Below are positions 17,725 to 27,721 of a stretch of DNA of 64,000 nt, piece by piece. Below the pieces are notes generated by a model. The model ran no database searches, had not been told where the DNA came from, and saw nothing but the letters and a program-made list of their open reading frames with translations. This DNA is from an uncultured Bacteroidota bacterium. Its GTDB lineage: Bacteria; Bacteroidota; Bacteroidia; Chitinophagales; Chitinophagaceae. Positions within the stretch are counted from its first letter, which is position 1; the number at the start of each line of letters is the position of its first letter. The position numbers and the translations under genes are program-made. The stretch is taken from NCBI GenBank assembly GCA_903903635.1, contig CAIUZK010000026.1, positions 21,255 to 85,254 of the forward strand. The letters are read 5' to 3'.

Positions 17725-19305
17725 ATGTCTATACCTAAAGAGCCGCGGCAGATAATGATCAACCTGATGTACCTGGTGTTGACAGCCCTGCTGGCCCTAA
17801 ACGTATCAAATGAGATTCTCAACGCCTTTAAGACTTTGAGCCTCAGTATTGACAGGTCTAACCAATCGATAGACCAGAAAAATAGTGAGGTATACAACGA
17901 TATAAAGCTGAATGAGAAGGCAGCAGGCCAGGAGGCCAAAGTAAAGCCATTCCGTATCAAGGCTGATGCAGTGGTGAAGGAAGCAGACAGCATGGTGAAA
18001 TTTTTCAACAACTGGAAGAAAAGGATCATCATAGAAGCAGGTGGATATAATGTGGACCCTGAAGATTCAGCATTGCATATTCCTGCAAGAATGGATAACA
18101 TTGATGCAACTACAAAATTGCTCGTTGAGATGAAGGGTGGTGATACCATGAGGAAGGAAATTATCAGGTTAAGGGAATTCATGTTGAGCCAGTTGACCAG
18201 GGCTGATACGATTAAGCTGAGCCCGGTGATGCCATTGCGTATAATTGCGGCTAAGAAAAATGACCACAATCCTACAGGCGAATGGAATATTGAGAACTTT
18301 GAGCACATGCCGGCAATTGCAGCGATTGCCCTTTTCTCGAAATACCAGAATGACGTACGTAGCAGTGAGGCACTTGTACTAAACAGACTGTTTGAAGAAG
18401 CGCATGCAAAGGATATCAAGTTTGATACTATTGGTGCACTTGCGGTGCCAAAGCTGAGTTATGCCTTGGAAGGAGATAAGATTGAAGCATCTATTGTACT
18501 TGCAGCCTATAACAAGGACCAGAAACCTACTGTAACAGTATTGGCAGGTGGTGGTTCTACCAAGCCTGCTGTAAATGGTATTGTGCCATGGGAAACAGTT
18601 GCGAAAGGTGTAGGTATGCAGACTGTGCGTGGTAATATTGAACTGCAAACAGAAACCGGTAAGGAATCTAAACCATGGGAATTCAAATACATGGTAGGTA
18701 CAACAGGAGCATCTATGTCACTTGATAAGATGAACGTATTCTATATCGGTGTTGAAAATCCAGTTACCGTTGCTGCAGCCGGATATTCTGTAGAAGATGT
18801 ATCATTGCAGGCAACAGGTTGTACTATTACCGGTGAGAAAGGAAGGTTTATAATTAAGGATCTTAAGGCTCCGGACCAAAATTTTCTGGTGAACATTATG
18901 GCTAAGTCCAAGGAAGGTAGTGTTAAGAATGTCGGTAATATGAAGATACGTGTAAAACGTATTCCTAATCCGGTTGCAATGCTGAATGGTAAACCAGGAG
19001 GGGCAATGAATGCGGCATTATTCCGTGCTCAGATAGCTCCGGCTGCCGTGCTTGAGAATTTCGAATTTGATGCCAAGTATAAGGTTATCAGTTTCTCATT
19101 CATGATGATGCCTAAAGGAAAGGATATTGTAGGACCACTACCTGCAGCCAACAAAAATGGTGTTCGGTTCTCTGATGGTTCTAATATTGAGAAGGCTATG
19201 TCTACAGCCAAGGCTGGCGACAGGGTATTTATTGATGATATTAAGGCAGTAGGACCTGATGGATTGGTTCGTCCAATACCTGGATTGATAATAACTTTGA
19301 ATTAA
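17725..19305 (+). CDS. gldM: Type IX secretion motor protein GldM
   Basis: The product has 526 residues. A single N-terminal transmembrane helix (MINLMYLVLTALLALNVS) is followed by a large periplasmic region of helical and then beta-rich domains ending FIDDIKAVGPDGLVRPIPG. GldM spans the periplasm and links the GldL motor to the GldK/GldN ring. The start MSIPKEPRQIMINLMYLVLT matches the family. Gene order and spacing confirm the assignment. Confidence 0.95.
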   Translation: MSIPKEPRQIMINLMYLVLTALLALNVSNEILNAFKTLSLSIDRSNQSIDQKNSEVYNDIKLNEKAAGQEAKVKPFRIKADAVVKEADSMVKFFNNWKKRIIIEAGGYNVDPEDSALHIPARMDNIDATTKLLVEMKGGDTMRKEIIRLREFMLSQLTRADTIKLSPVMPLRIIAAKKNDHNPTGEWNIENFEHMPAIAAIALFSKYQNDVRSSEALVLNRLFEEAHAKDIKFDTIGALAVPKLSYALEGDKIEASIVLAAYNKDQKPTVTVLAGGGSTKPAVNGIVPWETVAKGVGMQTVRGNIELQTETGKESKPWEFKYMVGTTGASMSLDKMNVFYIGVENPVTVAAAGYSVEDVSLQATGCTITGEKGRFIIKDLKAPDQNFLVNIMAKSKEGSVKNVGNMKIRVKRIPNPVAMLNGKPGGAMNAALFRAQIAPAAVLENFEFDAKYKVISFSFMMMPKGKDIVGPLPAANKNGVRFSDGSNIEKAMSTAKAGDRVFIDDIKAVGPDGLVRPIPGLIITLN

Positions 19306-19328
19306 TTAACTTGCTAAATTATAAGGAT

Positions 19329-20249
19329 ATGACCATCCTGAATACATTCAGAATTACGGCCTCAATGGCAATTTTATTTGCCGGGACCGCTAGTTATGCC
19401 CAGCCAGGCAGCACAACCGACCCATCCATTTCGGGTACAGGTTATCCTGGAGTAAAGGCCGACTGGCTGCCATCGAAGACTCCGGATGGAGCCTACGACC
19501 GTGTTCCGCATTACAGTACTCCAATACAATGGCAGCACCTTCGTGAAGATGATATCTTGTGGAAAAAACGTGTTTGGCGAGAGATAGATACGCGTGAAAA
19601 ACAAAACGTAGGATTCCGCTATACTGGTGATGAAAATTCCGGTGGTGGTATGTTCATAGAAATATTGCTGGATGGAATTAAGAGGGGTAAGATCAAGGCA
19701 TACAGTAGCTTTACTGATGATCGTTTTACAACTGTTATGACCAAAGAGGAAGTAATGGAGCAGATCGCAGGAAAGATTGATACAGTAACTATGATCGATC
19801 CGGTATCTGGTAATGAAATTGTAAAGTACATTAAGAAAGACTTCAGACCTGAAACTATTCAGAGCTACAGGATCAAGGAAGACTGGATATTTGATCGCAA
19901 CGAAGGCAAGATGATTGTTCGTATTGTTGGTATTGCTCCGGTAAGAGATGTAATTGTAGAAGGCCAGTTCCGTGGTCAGCAGGCCATGTTCTGGTTGCAT
20001 TATCCGGATATTCGTGGTCTTTTGGCTCAATATGAGGTATACAATCCGGAAAATGATGTAGCCCGCTACACCTGGGATGAATTCTTTGAAAGCCGCAAGT
20101 TCTCCAGCAAAATTACCAAGATGAGCAATCCATACCAGGCTGATTTCAAGGAACTGGGAAATGGTATGAGCCCAATGGAAACTTTGTATGAAAGCCAGCA
20201 TGCCGCTGAAGAGATCTTCAACAAAGAGCATGATATGTGGGTGTACTAA
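19329..20249 (+). CDS. gldN: Type IX secretion protein GldN
   Basis: The product has 306 residues from the ATG, preceded by AAGGAT. A signal peptide ends at about ASYAQ. The body contains the GldN/PorN-type phrases REDDILWKKRVWREIDTREK and VRIVGIAPVRD. GldN pairs with GldK in the periplasmic ring. A TTG at 19311, six residues upstream, is in frame but lacks support. The gene ends the operon and is followed by a strong terminator. Confidence 0.93.
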   Translation: MTILNTFRITASMAILFAGTASYAQPGSTTDPSISGTGYPGVKADWLPSKTPDGAYDRVPHYSTPIQWQHLREDDILWKKRVWREIDTREKQNVGFRYTGDENSGGGMFIEILLDGIKRGKIKAYSSFTDDRFTTVMTKEEVMEQIAGKIDTVTMIDPVSGNEIVKYIKKDFRPETIQSYRIKEDWIFDRNEGKMIVRIVGIAPVRDVIVEGQFRGQQAMFWLHYPDIRGLLAQYEVYNPENDVARYTWDEFFESRKFSSKITKMSNPYQADFKELGNGMSPMETLYESQHAAEEIFNKEHDMWVY

Positions 20250-20310
20250 TTTGTGAATAATGCTATTCATAAGATTTTAATAAAATTATTATTACTGCAA
20301 AATAGTTGGG

Positions 20311-20335
20311 GCCCCGGAATTTCCGGGGCTTTTTA
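20311..20335 (+). terminator. Intrinsic terminator of the gldKLMN operon
   Basis: GCCCCGGAA and TTCCGGGGC form a GC-rich hairpin followed by TTTTT. The same core (GGCCCCGGA...TCCGGGGCC) recurs behind the first giant gene at 41504. Confidence 0.9.
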
Positions 20336-20337
20336 TT

Positions 20338-20496
20338 AGGAACGATGATGAAATAACTCCCACCATCTTACTCGTTCTATCCCATTTTTATTTCGTTGTA
20401 AAAGTCTTTAAATAATTCATTATTCGCAGATTTTACGCCTCATAAAAAAGAAATATAACTTCGCAATATGGTGGAACTTATTTCATCAACGTTCCT
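20338..20496 (+). mobile_element. 159-bp MITE-like element, copy 2
   Basis: It has the same length and orientation as copy 1, with five base differences. The 29-bp terminal inverted repeats match at 26 positions. The flanks read TATT on both sides, a possible 4-bp target duplication. It lies between the gldN terminator and the ComB-family gene. A TAACTTCG near the right end (20456-20463) could act as a -7 box toward that gene. Confidence 0.8.
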
Positions 20497-20500
20497 TATT

Positions 20501-20528
20501 GATTATCTTGCAGGGATTATCTTGCAGG
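20501..20528 (+). repeat. Perfect 14-bp tandem duplication
   Basis: GATTATCTTGCAGG occurs twice in direct succession, 4 bp after the MITE-like element and 10 bp before the ComB-family start codon. Each unit carries TATCTTG, which resembles a -7 box, so the duplication may double or alter the promoter. Confidence 0.85.
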
Positions 20529-20538
20529 CGTTTTTTAA

Positions 20539-21264
20539 ATGATAAATGTGATAAAACCAAGGATTGAAGTTTGTCTGTCACCGGCTTTGCTTCATTTGTA
20601 TGATACAAAAGGGGTAACCGTAATTATTATTGATGTTTTCAGAGCTACATCAACCATAATTGCTGCATTGCACAATGGAGCAAAATGTGTAATACCGGTG
20701 GCATCAGTCGCTGAATGCATACAATTAGGTAACACAATTCCCAACAGCATTACGGCAGGAGAAAGAGACGGGAAAATTGCGGAGGGATTACAATATGGTA
20801 ATTCTCCATCAGAGTATCCTAAAGAATTTATTAAAGACAAAACACTGGTTCTTACCACAACAAATGGTACCCGGTTATTGCATATGGTAGAAGGGGCATC
20901 GGAGATTCTGATAGGATCATTTCTTAACCTTACTGCTATATCAGATTATTTGCGCAAAAAAAATGAGCCTGTATTATTGGGGTGTGCTTCCTGGAAAGAC
21001 CGTTTTAACCTTGAGGATACATTATTTGCAGGCGCTGTTATCAGCAGGTTGCAGGATACATTTGACATAAATTGCGATAGCGCCAGAGCCGCACGGCATT
21101 TGCATGACTCATCCGGAGGTAATTATATTGAATTTCTCAAAGAAAGTTCCCACTATAAAAGGTTGTCTGCTTATGGGTTGCAGGCAGATATGGCCTATTG
21201 CGCTACAGCCGATTTGCATCCGATTGTCCCCTATTTAAAGGGTGACCGGATAGTAATAGACTAA
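20539..21264 (+). CDS. comB: 2-phosphosulfolactate phosphatase (ComB family)
   Basis: The product has 241 residues. Family motifs are IDVFRATSTI, TAGERDGKI, LTTTNGTR and NLEDTLFAGAVI, followed by the typical C-terminal YCATADLHPIVPYLKGD. ComB removes phosphate from 2-phosphosulfolactate to give sulfolactate. In archaea this belongs to coenzyme M synthesis; in Bacteroidota, which lack coenzyme M, the role is less certain and may concern sulfonate or sulfonolipid metabolism (inference). It is a single gene, cytoplasmic, with its promoter area shaped by a MITE-like element and a 14-bp duplication. Confidence 0.9.
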   Translation: MINVIKPRIEVCLSPALLHLYDTKGVTVIIIDVFRATSTIIAALHNGAKCVIPVASVAECIQLGNTIPNSITAGERDGKIAEGLQYGNSPSEYPKEFIKDKTLVLTTTNGTRLLHMVEGASEILIGSFLNLTAISDYLRKKNEPVLLGCASWKDRFNLEDTLFAGAVISRLQDTFDINCDSARAARHLHDSSGGNYIEFLKESSHYKRLSAYGLQADMAYCATADLHPIVPYLKGDRIVID

Positions 21265-21319
21265 ATAAAGGTTAAATTATAAAGATTGAATTGTTACCAA
21301 TATAAAGTAGTAAGGAAAA

Positions 21320-21353
21320 TTTGGTGCAATTGACCAATTTTTACCTAATTTTG
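21320..21353 (+). promoter_or_regulatory. Candidate promoter of the cargo-OmpA operon
   Basis: TTTG (21320-21323) and TAATTTTG (21346-21353) are spaced by 22 bp. The leader would be about 125 bases. A second possible -7 (TATAATTTG, about 21457-21465) lies closer to the start codon. Confidence 0.4.
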
Positions 21354-21481
21354 CCGAATTATTGCAAAACTATTATTTATGGAGGCAAAGAATATCTGTA
21401 TTCCAGCCAAAATCAATATATATAAGGCGATTGCAAAAAAATCATTTTAATTTCTTATAATTTGTTTAAATTGACTGTAAT

Positions 21482-24400
21482 ATGAAACGAGTTTACACCT
21501 CAAAACTGATCATTCTCATTGCCCTTTTGTCAGGATTTGGTTTGAACGTTTTCGCACAAACTACCAACTTCACATTTAACGGTATCATTGGACCAGATGC
21601 CAGTGGAATTAACGGTAGTCCGCAGGCTTATGTTGTACCTGCGGGAGTAACAAAAGTGGCCGTAGATATGTATGGCGGTGCAGGCGGATGGCCTTGTTGC
21701 TCATGGACAGGTACCACAGGTGGCACAAGGGCTCTTGGCGGCAGGGTGCAATGTACTATGAATGTAACGCCAGGTACAACATTGCATGTATATGTTGGTG
21801 GTGCAGGTGCAAACAACCTAAATATCGGAACTCAGTGCCCTGGTGGATGGAACGGTGGTGGCGTAGGTGGTGCAGTAGGATCTTCATTCTGTGCAGGCGG
21901 CGGTGGTGAATCGGATATCCGTACTTCTACATCCGGATCGTATGCATCAAGTGTACTAATTGTAGCTGGTGCAGGTGGTGGTGGCGGTGATTTTGGTCCT
22001 GTTGGCGGTGCAGGTGGAGGAATTGTAGGTGGCACAGGACAATCATATCCATCATTAACAACAGTTGGCGGCGCTTGTGGAGGTGGCCAAACAGGGCCTT
22101 CGTGCATAACAGGTTCTGCTTTAGGAACTCAGGGGCAAGGAGGATCATGTACTTGTTATTCTGATGGCGGCGGCGGTGCCGGCTGGTGGGGAGGAAATGG
22201 TGGTACTGCTGGCGACGGAGCTGGTGCAGGAGGATCATCTTACCCGGCAGCACCTAACGGAATAGTAACAGAGATAACGCATACTCAAGGATATTCAGCA
22301 GCTAATGGCAATGGTTTTGTATCAATTACTGTATTATGTACAAATCCAGGAACTATAGTTGGTCCTACCAATGTTTGCTCAGGTTCAACAATAACTTTAT
22401 CTAATCCTGGTGCCAGCGGAGGTACATGGGTTAGCAGTAATACTGCAGTTGCAACAATCAATTCTTCAACAGGTGTACTTACTGGTGTTGCCAGTGGCAC
22501 AGTAACTGTCACCTATTTGGAATCTAATCCTTGCGGTGGTATATCAGCAACAGCATCCATAACAGTAAATCCGTTGCCTTCAGCTATCTGGGGTATTGCA
22601 AGCACCTGTGAAGGTGGTGGTACAACGAGCTTAAATAACAGTTCACCGCTTGGTACATGGTCGAGCAGCAACAGTAATGCAACAGTTGATGCTCCGACAG
22701 GAGTTCTTACCGGTGTAACAGCAGGTTATTCAGTAATAACCTATACACTTCCGACAGGTTGTTATTCTACTACAGATTTTACAATTAACCCTTTACCATC
22801 ACCTATTTCTGGTACCAGTAATTTTTGTATGGGTACAACAGTAATGCTAATTGATCCAACAGTTACTGGTAGCTGGACCAGCGGTAATGATCTGGTTGCT
22901 ACGGTTAATCCGATAAGCGGTGAAGTTTCCGGAGTATCCTTAGGCATTGATACTATATATTATACCTTGCCTACTGGTTGTTATGTAATGTGGGAAGGTA
23001 CGGTGAATCCAATACCTGATGTATTTGCCATTGCCAGCCAGACATTGTGTAACGGAGGGTCTACAACTCCTGTAGTATTTAGTGGGACTTATCCGGGAAC
23101 AATCTTCAATTGGACAAACAGTGACAATTCTATAGGATTAGGTTTTAGCGGTACAGGTGATATTATTTCATTCCCTGCAACTAATACAAGCTATGTTCCT
23201 ATATATGGTGCCATTAACGTTACTCCATTTATTAATGGTTGTCCGGGCACACCAACAGCGTTTGCAATTAATGTTAATCCTACTCCGAATGTTAATGCAT
23301 CAGCTAACCAGGCAGTATGTAACGGTTTGACTACAACAGACATAATCTTTACGGGTAATGTTGACAGTACTACCTTTACCTGGACCAGCAGTGATGCAAG
23401 CATAGGTATCGGCGCTGCGGGCACAGGCAATATTCTTTCATTCCATGGTATTGACACATCGGCTGAGCCGATAACTTCTGTGGTTACAGTAATGACCAGT
23501 GCGCATGGATGTACGGGAAGTTCAAACAGTTTTACACTTACCATCTATCCTAAACCATTGCTTAACAGTGGTCTTACACCACATTCAATTTGCGACAGCA
23601 CAAACTTCTCTTACATTCCTGCAAGTGCAACATCTACAACAACTTTTAACTGGATGCGCGATACAGTTGTAGGCATTGCTAATTCACCGGCATTTGGAAT
23701 GGATGATCCTAATGAGACATTGGTAAATAATTCGACTAATCAACTTTCGGTAATTTACATCTATGCACTTCAGGCTTATGGTTGTGTGGATACACAGAAT
23801 GTTACCGTTGTCGTTAATCCAAAACCAACCTTATCTACAACTCTTTCACCTTCGGCAATATGCGATAGTACTGTATTCCATTATGTACCTAACAGCCTTA
23901 CTGCCGGTGTTACTTACTCATGGAGCAGGGCTACGGTATCTGGAATTACAAACCCATATGCTTCCGGTATCGATTCCATGAATGAAATTCTTGTAAATTA
24001 TACTCCGGATCCACATACAGTTTATTATGTAGATACACTTACGATAGATGGTTGCCAGAACACACAGGTTGTTTCGGTAGCTGTTAATCCAAAGCCATTG
24101 CTGAATACGCCACACACAATAACACCAAGGAGATGCGACAGCACACTGGTAACCTATGTTCCGGGTAGCGCTACAACAGGTACTACCTTTACCTGGAGCC
24201 GCGCGGCAATAGCTGGTAACCTGGCAGCCAACGGAGGCGATACAATAAGTGAATATCTGGTAAACCATACTACAGCAACTGTTACGATAGTTTATGTGGA
24301 TACACTGAAAGCTAATGGTTGCTGGAACACAGAAAATGTTTCGGTTAATGTAGCTCCAAAATTGTTGCTGACCAGTTCTCTGACACCACCATCAATCTGC

Positions 24401-25678
24401 GACAGCATTATCTTCAATTATACACCAACATCGGCTACTTCAGGTACTTTGTTCTCGTGGGTTCGTCCATTTGTACTGGGTATAGGGTTACCTGCAGGCG
24501 CTGGTACCGGAAACCCTAACGAACAACTGGCCAACACAACTAATGACAATCTGAATGTTGTATACCAGTATACGATAAATGACAGCGGCTGTACCAACAC
24601 ACAGAACGTTGTTGTGGTAGTTCATCCAACACCGGTGTTGTCATCTGATTTAGCTCCTTCGGTATGTAGCGGCACACCATTTATGTATGGTCCAACCAGC
24701 TATACCTTCGGTACTACCTTTAGTTGGAGCAGAGCTAAAGTTAGGTACATTGCACCTGCAACTGATACCGGTAGCGGATTATCAATAATAGAAACACTGA
24801 CAGATAGCTTGCTTACACCGGTTACAACTGGTTATGATATCAAGCTTACTGCAAATGGTTGCTCTCACCATCAATCACTTATTGTTACGGTTAATCCATC
24901 ACCTGTAGCAGCTCCGATCTCCACTCATCCTGGTGGCACACAGTGCAGCAATACAATGTTCCAGAATTTCGGAACATCAATGCCTGCACCGGCTGGTCAG
25001 TATTATTTCTGGAGCGCTACCAATGCTGAAGTTTATGCTCAGGGTAGTGGCCACCAGTACAGCCTGATTGATTTCAAAACTCCGGGTACATCGGTTGTAA
25101 CATTGAATACCCACATGAGTGGCTTCAGTTGTGTAACCAATAATACCTTCACTGTATCAGTTGGGAGTGATGTTTCTGATATGCCACAGGTGGTTTATTA
25201 TAATGGTCAGTTCATCTGTTTACAGAATGATTTCGACAGTTACCAGTGGGGTTATGATGATGCAATCACACTTGATTCAACTTTATTGGCAGGTGAGGTT
25301 AATCCTAACTACTTCAATAATTCACCAGATCTGACCTACAAATATTATTGGGTAATTACCAAAAAGAGCAACGGTTGTTTCCAGAAGACTTACTTCAATA
25401 TTCCATCAGGAGTTACCCCGGTTGGTTCATCTGACCAGGTTGGTATAAAGGTTTATCCAAACCCAACAAATGAAATGCTGAATGTAGATATCAATTCTAC
25501 ACTTACGGGCAGCTATGATCTGGAAATCATGAACTTACTCGGTCAGAAATTACAGAGCAACACAGTTACAGACCATAAGTCAATGATTAATGTTTCCTCC
25601 TTACCGGCAGGTATTTATATGCTGGTAAGCTATCATGATGGAGTTAAGGTAGGCGCAGTAAGATTTGTTAAAAATTAA
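21482..25678 (+). CDS. Large secreted Gly-rich/PKD-like protein with type IX sorting domain
   Basis: The product has 1398 residues. The signal peptide ends at NVFAQ. Residues ~25-283 are a glycine-rich domain beginning with the family-like AYVVPAGVTKVAVDMYGGAG. Three Big2-like Ig repeats follow (~289-510; each with GTWSSSN and ATG-VLTGV phrasing). Seven PKD/Ig-like repeats of ~90 residues come next, five of which share the ICDST...FSWSRA pattern. The C-terminus (~1320-1398) is a type A sorting domain: VKVYPNPTNEMLNVDI, LLGQKLQS and SLPAGIYMLV. The sorting domain targets it to type IX export and surface attachment. It is probably an adhesin or matrix protein. The OmpA/TSP3 gene follows after 24 bp. 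Confidence 0.88.
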   Translation: MKRVYTSKLIILIALLSGFGLNVFAQTTNFTFNGIIGPDASGINGSPQAYVVPAGVTKVAVDMYGGAGGWPCCSWTGTTGGTRALGGRVQCTMNVTPGTTLHVYVGGAGANNLNIGTQCPGGWNGGGVGGAVGSSFCAGGGGESDIRTSTSGSYASSVLIVAGAGGGGGDFGPVGGAGGGIVGGTGQSYPSLTTVGGACGGGQTGPSCITGSALGTQGQGGSCTCYSDGGGGAGWWGGNGGTAGDGAGAGGSSYPAAPNGIVTEITHTQGYSAANGNGFVSITVLCTNPGTIVGPTNVCSGSTITLSNPGASGGTWVSSNTAVATINSSTGVLTGVASGTVTVTYLESNPCGGISATASITVNPLPSAIWGIASTCEGGGTTSLNNSSPLGTWSSSNSNATVDAPTGVLTGVTAGYSVITYTLPTGCYSTTDFTINPLPSPISGTSNFCMGTTVMLIDPTVTGSWTSGNDLVATVNPISGEVSGVSLGIDTIYYTLPTGCYVMWEGTVNPIPDVFAIASQTLCNGGSTTPVVFSGTYPGTIFNWTNSDNSIGLGFSGTGDIISFPATNTSYVPIYGAINVTPFINGCPGTPTAFAINVNPTPNVNASANQAVCNGLTTTDIIFTGNVDSTTFTWTSSDASIGIGAAGTGNILSFHGIDTSAEPITSVVTVMTSAHGCTGSSNSFTLTIYPKPLLNSGLTPHSICDSTNFSYIPASATSTTTFNWMRDTVVGIANSPAFGMDDPNETLVNNSTNQLSVIYIYALQAYGCVDTQNVTVVVNPKPTLSTTLSPSAICDSTVFHYVPNSLTAGVTYSWSRATVSGITNPYASGIDSMNEILVNYTPDPHTVYYVDTLTIDGCQNTQVVSVAVNPKPLLNTPHTITPRRCDSTLVTYVPGSATTGTTFTWSRAAIAGNLAANGGDTISEYLVNHTTATVTIVYVDTLKANGCWNTENVSVNVAPKLLLTSSLTPPSICDSIIFNYTPTSATSGTLFSWVRPFVLGIGLPAGAGTGNPNEQLANTTNDNLNVVYQYTINDSGCTNTQNVVVVVHPTPVLSSDLAPSVCSGTPFMYGPTSYTFGTTFSWSRAKVRYIAPATDTGSGLSIIETLTDSLLTPVTTGYDIKLTANGCSHHQSLIVTVNPSPVAAPISTHPGGTQCSNTMFQNFGTSMPAPAGQYYFWSATNAEVYAQGSGHQYSLIDFKTPGTSVVTLNTHMSGFSCVTNNTFTVSVGSDVSDMPQVVYYNGQFICLQNDFDSYQWGYDDAITLDSTLLAGEVNPNYFNNSPDLTYKYYWVITKKSNGCFQKTYFNIPSGVTPVGSSDQVGIKVYPNPTNEMLNVDINSTLTGSYDLEIMNLLGQKLQSNTVTDHKSMINVSSLPAGIYMLVSYHDGVKVGAVRFVKN

Positions 25679-25702
25679 TTTGTACAATATAAAACCGCAT
25701 AG

Positions 25703-27553
25703 ATGAAAAGATTGTTTTTTATCCTGTTAGCATCTAATATGGCTTATTCAGCTATAGCTCAGGATCCTGCGAATAATAATAAGGTTGATTCAATATGGAA
25801 GCCAAAGCATTTTGCCCAGGATGCGCTTTTATCAAGATGGGTTGTTGATGTTAATCTGCTTGGTGGCGGAGCATCACAAACCTATTCTTCGCTTAATAAT
25901 ATCGGTAATTATTACAATGGTATTTCCAGTGTAAGCAATACCGGAAAGCTTACCTTCTCTAATGGTATAGCCTATGGTTTTGATGCTCAGCTTGCTTATT
26001 TCTTCGGGCACAAAAACAACTTTGGAATAGGCGTCGGATTTATGTATCTGGAAGAGCAGGGAGATGCAAAGCTTGATCAGTACCATGTTGAATATCAGTC
26101 TACAGACAATAACAACAGTACTTTCAGGCAGCTAATCACTGCTAATGGTCCAATAAAAGAGCAGCTCAGGATATCGAATATGAATATCCCTTTGTTGCTT
26201 AAGTACAAGCATCGTTTTTCGAACAGATGGGGCATAACTGCAGATGCGGGTGCATTGTTTAACCTGCAGATGAAGAGCATGTACAACAGCAATGCGAACT
26301 TCAATTACGAGGCGGTTTATAAACTTGTAGGAACAGGAACAGATGTTACCGCAGTTTTTGATAATACTCCTAATCCATCAGCAACCCAGGATCATATCAT
26401 CACCAAAAGTGAGTATGTAAGGGTTAACCCGGGACAGGATGTAAATAACTATTTCAACAATACACTGCGTAATGCAGGCTATAACGTAGGATTAGGCATA
26501 CAACCAAATAAAAATTCAGGTAGTGTATCCTATACTACCGGATCAGTAGGATTGTTGGTTCAGCCAGGTGTGAATTATTATTTTTCCGACATGGTTGCTC
26601 TTAATCTGGGGCTTTATTTTGTTTATCAGCCATTTAGCAACACCACTGCTGCTACAGGCAATATGCTTACAAATAAGCTGGGTGATTATTCTTCTGTTCT
26701 TGGTACTACCAAGGATGTAACGAATATGTCGTATGGTTTGAACGCAGGTGTTAGGATATACCTCGGCAAAGGCAAAGACAGCGATGGCGACGGAATACCA
26801 GACAGGCTTGATCGTTGTCCTGATGTATTTGGTTCAATCAGGTTCAATGGTTGCCCGGATAGTGATGGTGATGGTATTGCTGATATTGATGATGCCTGCC
26901 CTCATGTACCGGGTATTGTTAAGTTCCATGGTTGTCCGGATAGTGATGGAGATGGTATTCCGGATGCTGATGATGCTTGTCCTTATACTCCGGGTCTTGC
27001 AAAATACAAGGGTTGTCCTGATAGGGATGGCGATGGTATTATTGACAAGGATGATCTTTGTCCGGATAAGGCAGGACTTGCTATCTACAAGGGATGTCCT
27101 GATACTGATGGAGACGGCATACCTGATAATGAAGATGCCTGCCCGACTGTGCCTGGCGTTGCAGAATATCATGGTTGCCCTGCACCACCACCACCTGCTG
27201 CCAACGATGACAGCAAGGTATCTACTCCAATATTGTTTGAAGTAGACCGTACCATTGTACATAAGTCATCTTATCCTACACTTATAGAAGCTGCCAAGAG
27301 GTTGAACGACCAGGCTGAATCTTTTGTAATCGTAGATGGTTATACAGATAATTCAGGCTCTAAATCTCATAATAAAGTGCTGTCTATGAACCGTGCAAAA
27401 GCGGTGAAACAACACCTTGTAAATATGGGTATTGATCCTAAACGTATCAAAATAGTAGGACACTCGGAAGAGAATCCTGTTGCGCCAAACGATACACCTG
27501 AAAACAGGTTGAAGAACAGGCGTGCAGTAATGCACCTGAGCCTTGGAGAATAA
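25703..27553 (+). CDS. Outer-membrane protein with TSP3 calcium repeats and OmpA domain
   Basis: The product has 616 residues. After the signal peptide (to about IAQ), residues ~45-355 look like an eight- to ten-strand outer-membrane barrel. Five thrombospondin type 3 repeats (DSDGDGIPD...CP, ~358-492) would bind calcium and form a rigid periplasmic stalk. A Pro-rich linker (PAPPPPAAND) precedes a C-terminal OmpA domain (~500-616) with FVIVDGYTDNSGSKSHN and ENRLKNRRA, which bind peptidoglycan. It is cotranscribed with the upstream type IX cargo gene (24-bp gap), suggesting it helps anchor or present that protein. A long hairpin terminator follows. Confidence 0.9.
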   Translation: MKRLFFILLASNMAYSAIAQDPANNNKVDSIWKPKHFAQDALLSRWVVDVNLLGGGASQTYSSLNNIGNYYNGISSVSNTGKLTFSNGIAYGFDAQLAYFFGHKNNFGIGVGFMYLEEQGDAKLDQYHVEYQSTDNNNSTFRQLITANGPIKEQLRISNMNIPLLLKYKHRFSNRWGITADAGALFNLQMKSMYNSNANFNYEAVYKLVGTGTDVTAVFDNTPNPSATQDHIITKSEYVRVNPGQDVNNYFNNTLRNAGYNVGLGIQPNKNSGSVSYTTGSVGLLVQPGVNYYFSDMVALNLGLYFVYQPFSNTTAATGNMLTNKLGDYSSVLGTTKDVTNMSYGLNAGVRIYLGKGKDSDGDGIPDRLDRCPDVFGSIRFNGCPDSDGDGIADIDDACPHVPGIVKFHGCPDSDGDGIPDADDACPYTPGLAKYKGCPDRDGDGIIDKDDLCPDKAGLAIYKGCPDTDGDGIPDNEDACPTVPGVAEYHGCPAPPPPAANDDSKVSTPILFEVDRTIVHKSSYPTLIEAAKRLNDQAESFVIVDGYTDNSGSKSHNKVLSMNRAKAVKQHLVNMGIDPKRIKIVGHSEENPVAPNDTPENRLKNRRAVMHLSLGE

Positions 27554-27571
27554 GGATCATTCTCGTGAGAT

Positions 27572-27616
27572 ATAAATGAAGGGAGTTTATCCGAGGGATA
27601 AACTCCCTTCATTTAT
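27572..27616 (+). terminator. Long hairpin terminator
   Basis: A perfect 21-bp stem (core AAGGGAGTTTATCC) with a 3-base loop GAG follows the OmpA gene. AT-rich arms supply the U-tract. Confidence 0.85.
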
Positions 27617-27677
27617 TAAATATTCAGACTTTTTTTAAAAATTAACATGCAAACAGGTAGCAATGGCCCGAAATTGC

Positions 27678-27685
27678 TAGTTTTG
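27678..27685 (+). promoter_or_regulatory. Candidate -7 element of the dihaem cytochrome gene
   Basis: TAGTTTTG matches TAnnTTTG and lies 36 bp before the start codon. No -33 TTTG was found. Confidence 0.4.
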
Positions 27686-27721
27686 TAAAGTGAATCTGGG
27701 CTGGGATGTTGGATAACTAAA

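Noticed and set aside
17718..18419. 233-residue minus-strand frame within gldM
   Set aside because: It is the Ser/Phe/Leu-rich shadow typical of an antisense frame; GldM is certain.
19374..20270. 298-residue open frame on the minus strand across gldN
   Set aside because: GldN is well supported by motifs and operon position; the antisense frame has no signal or family features.
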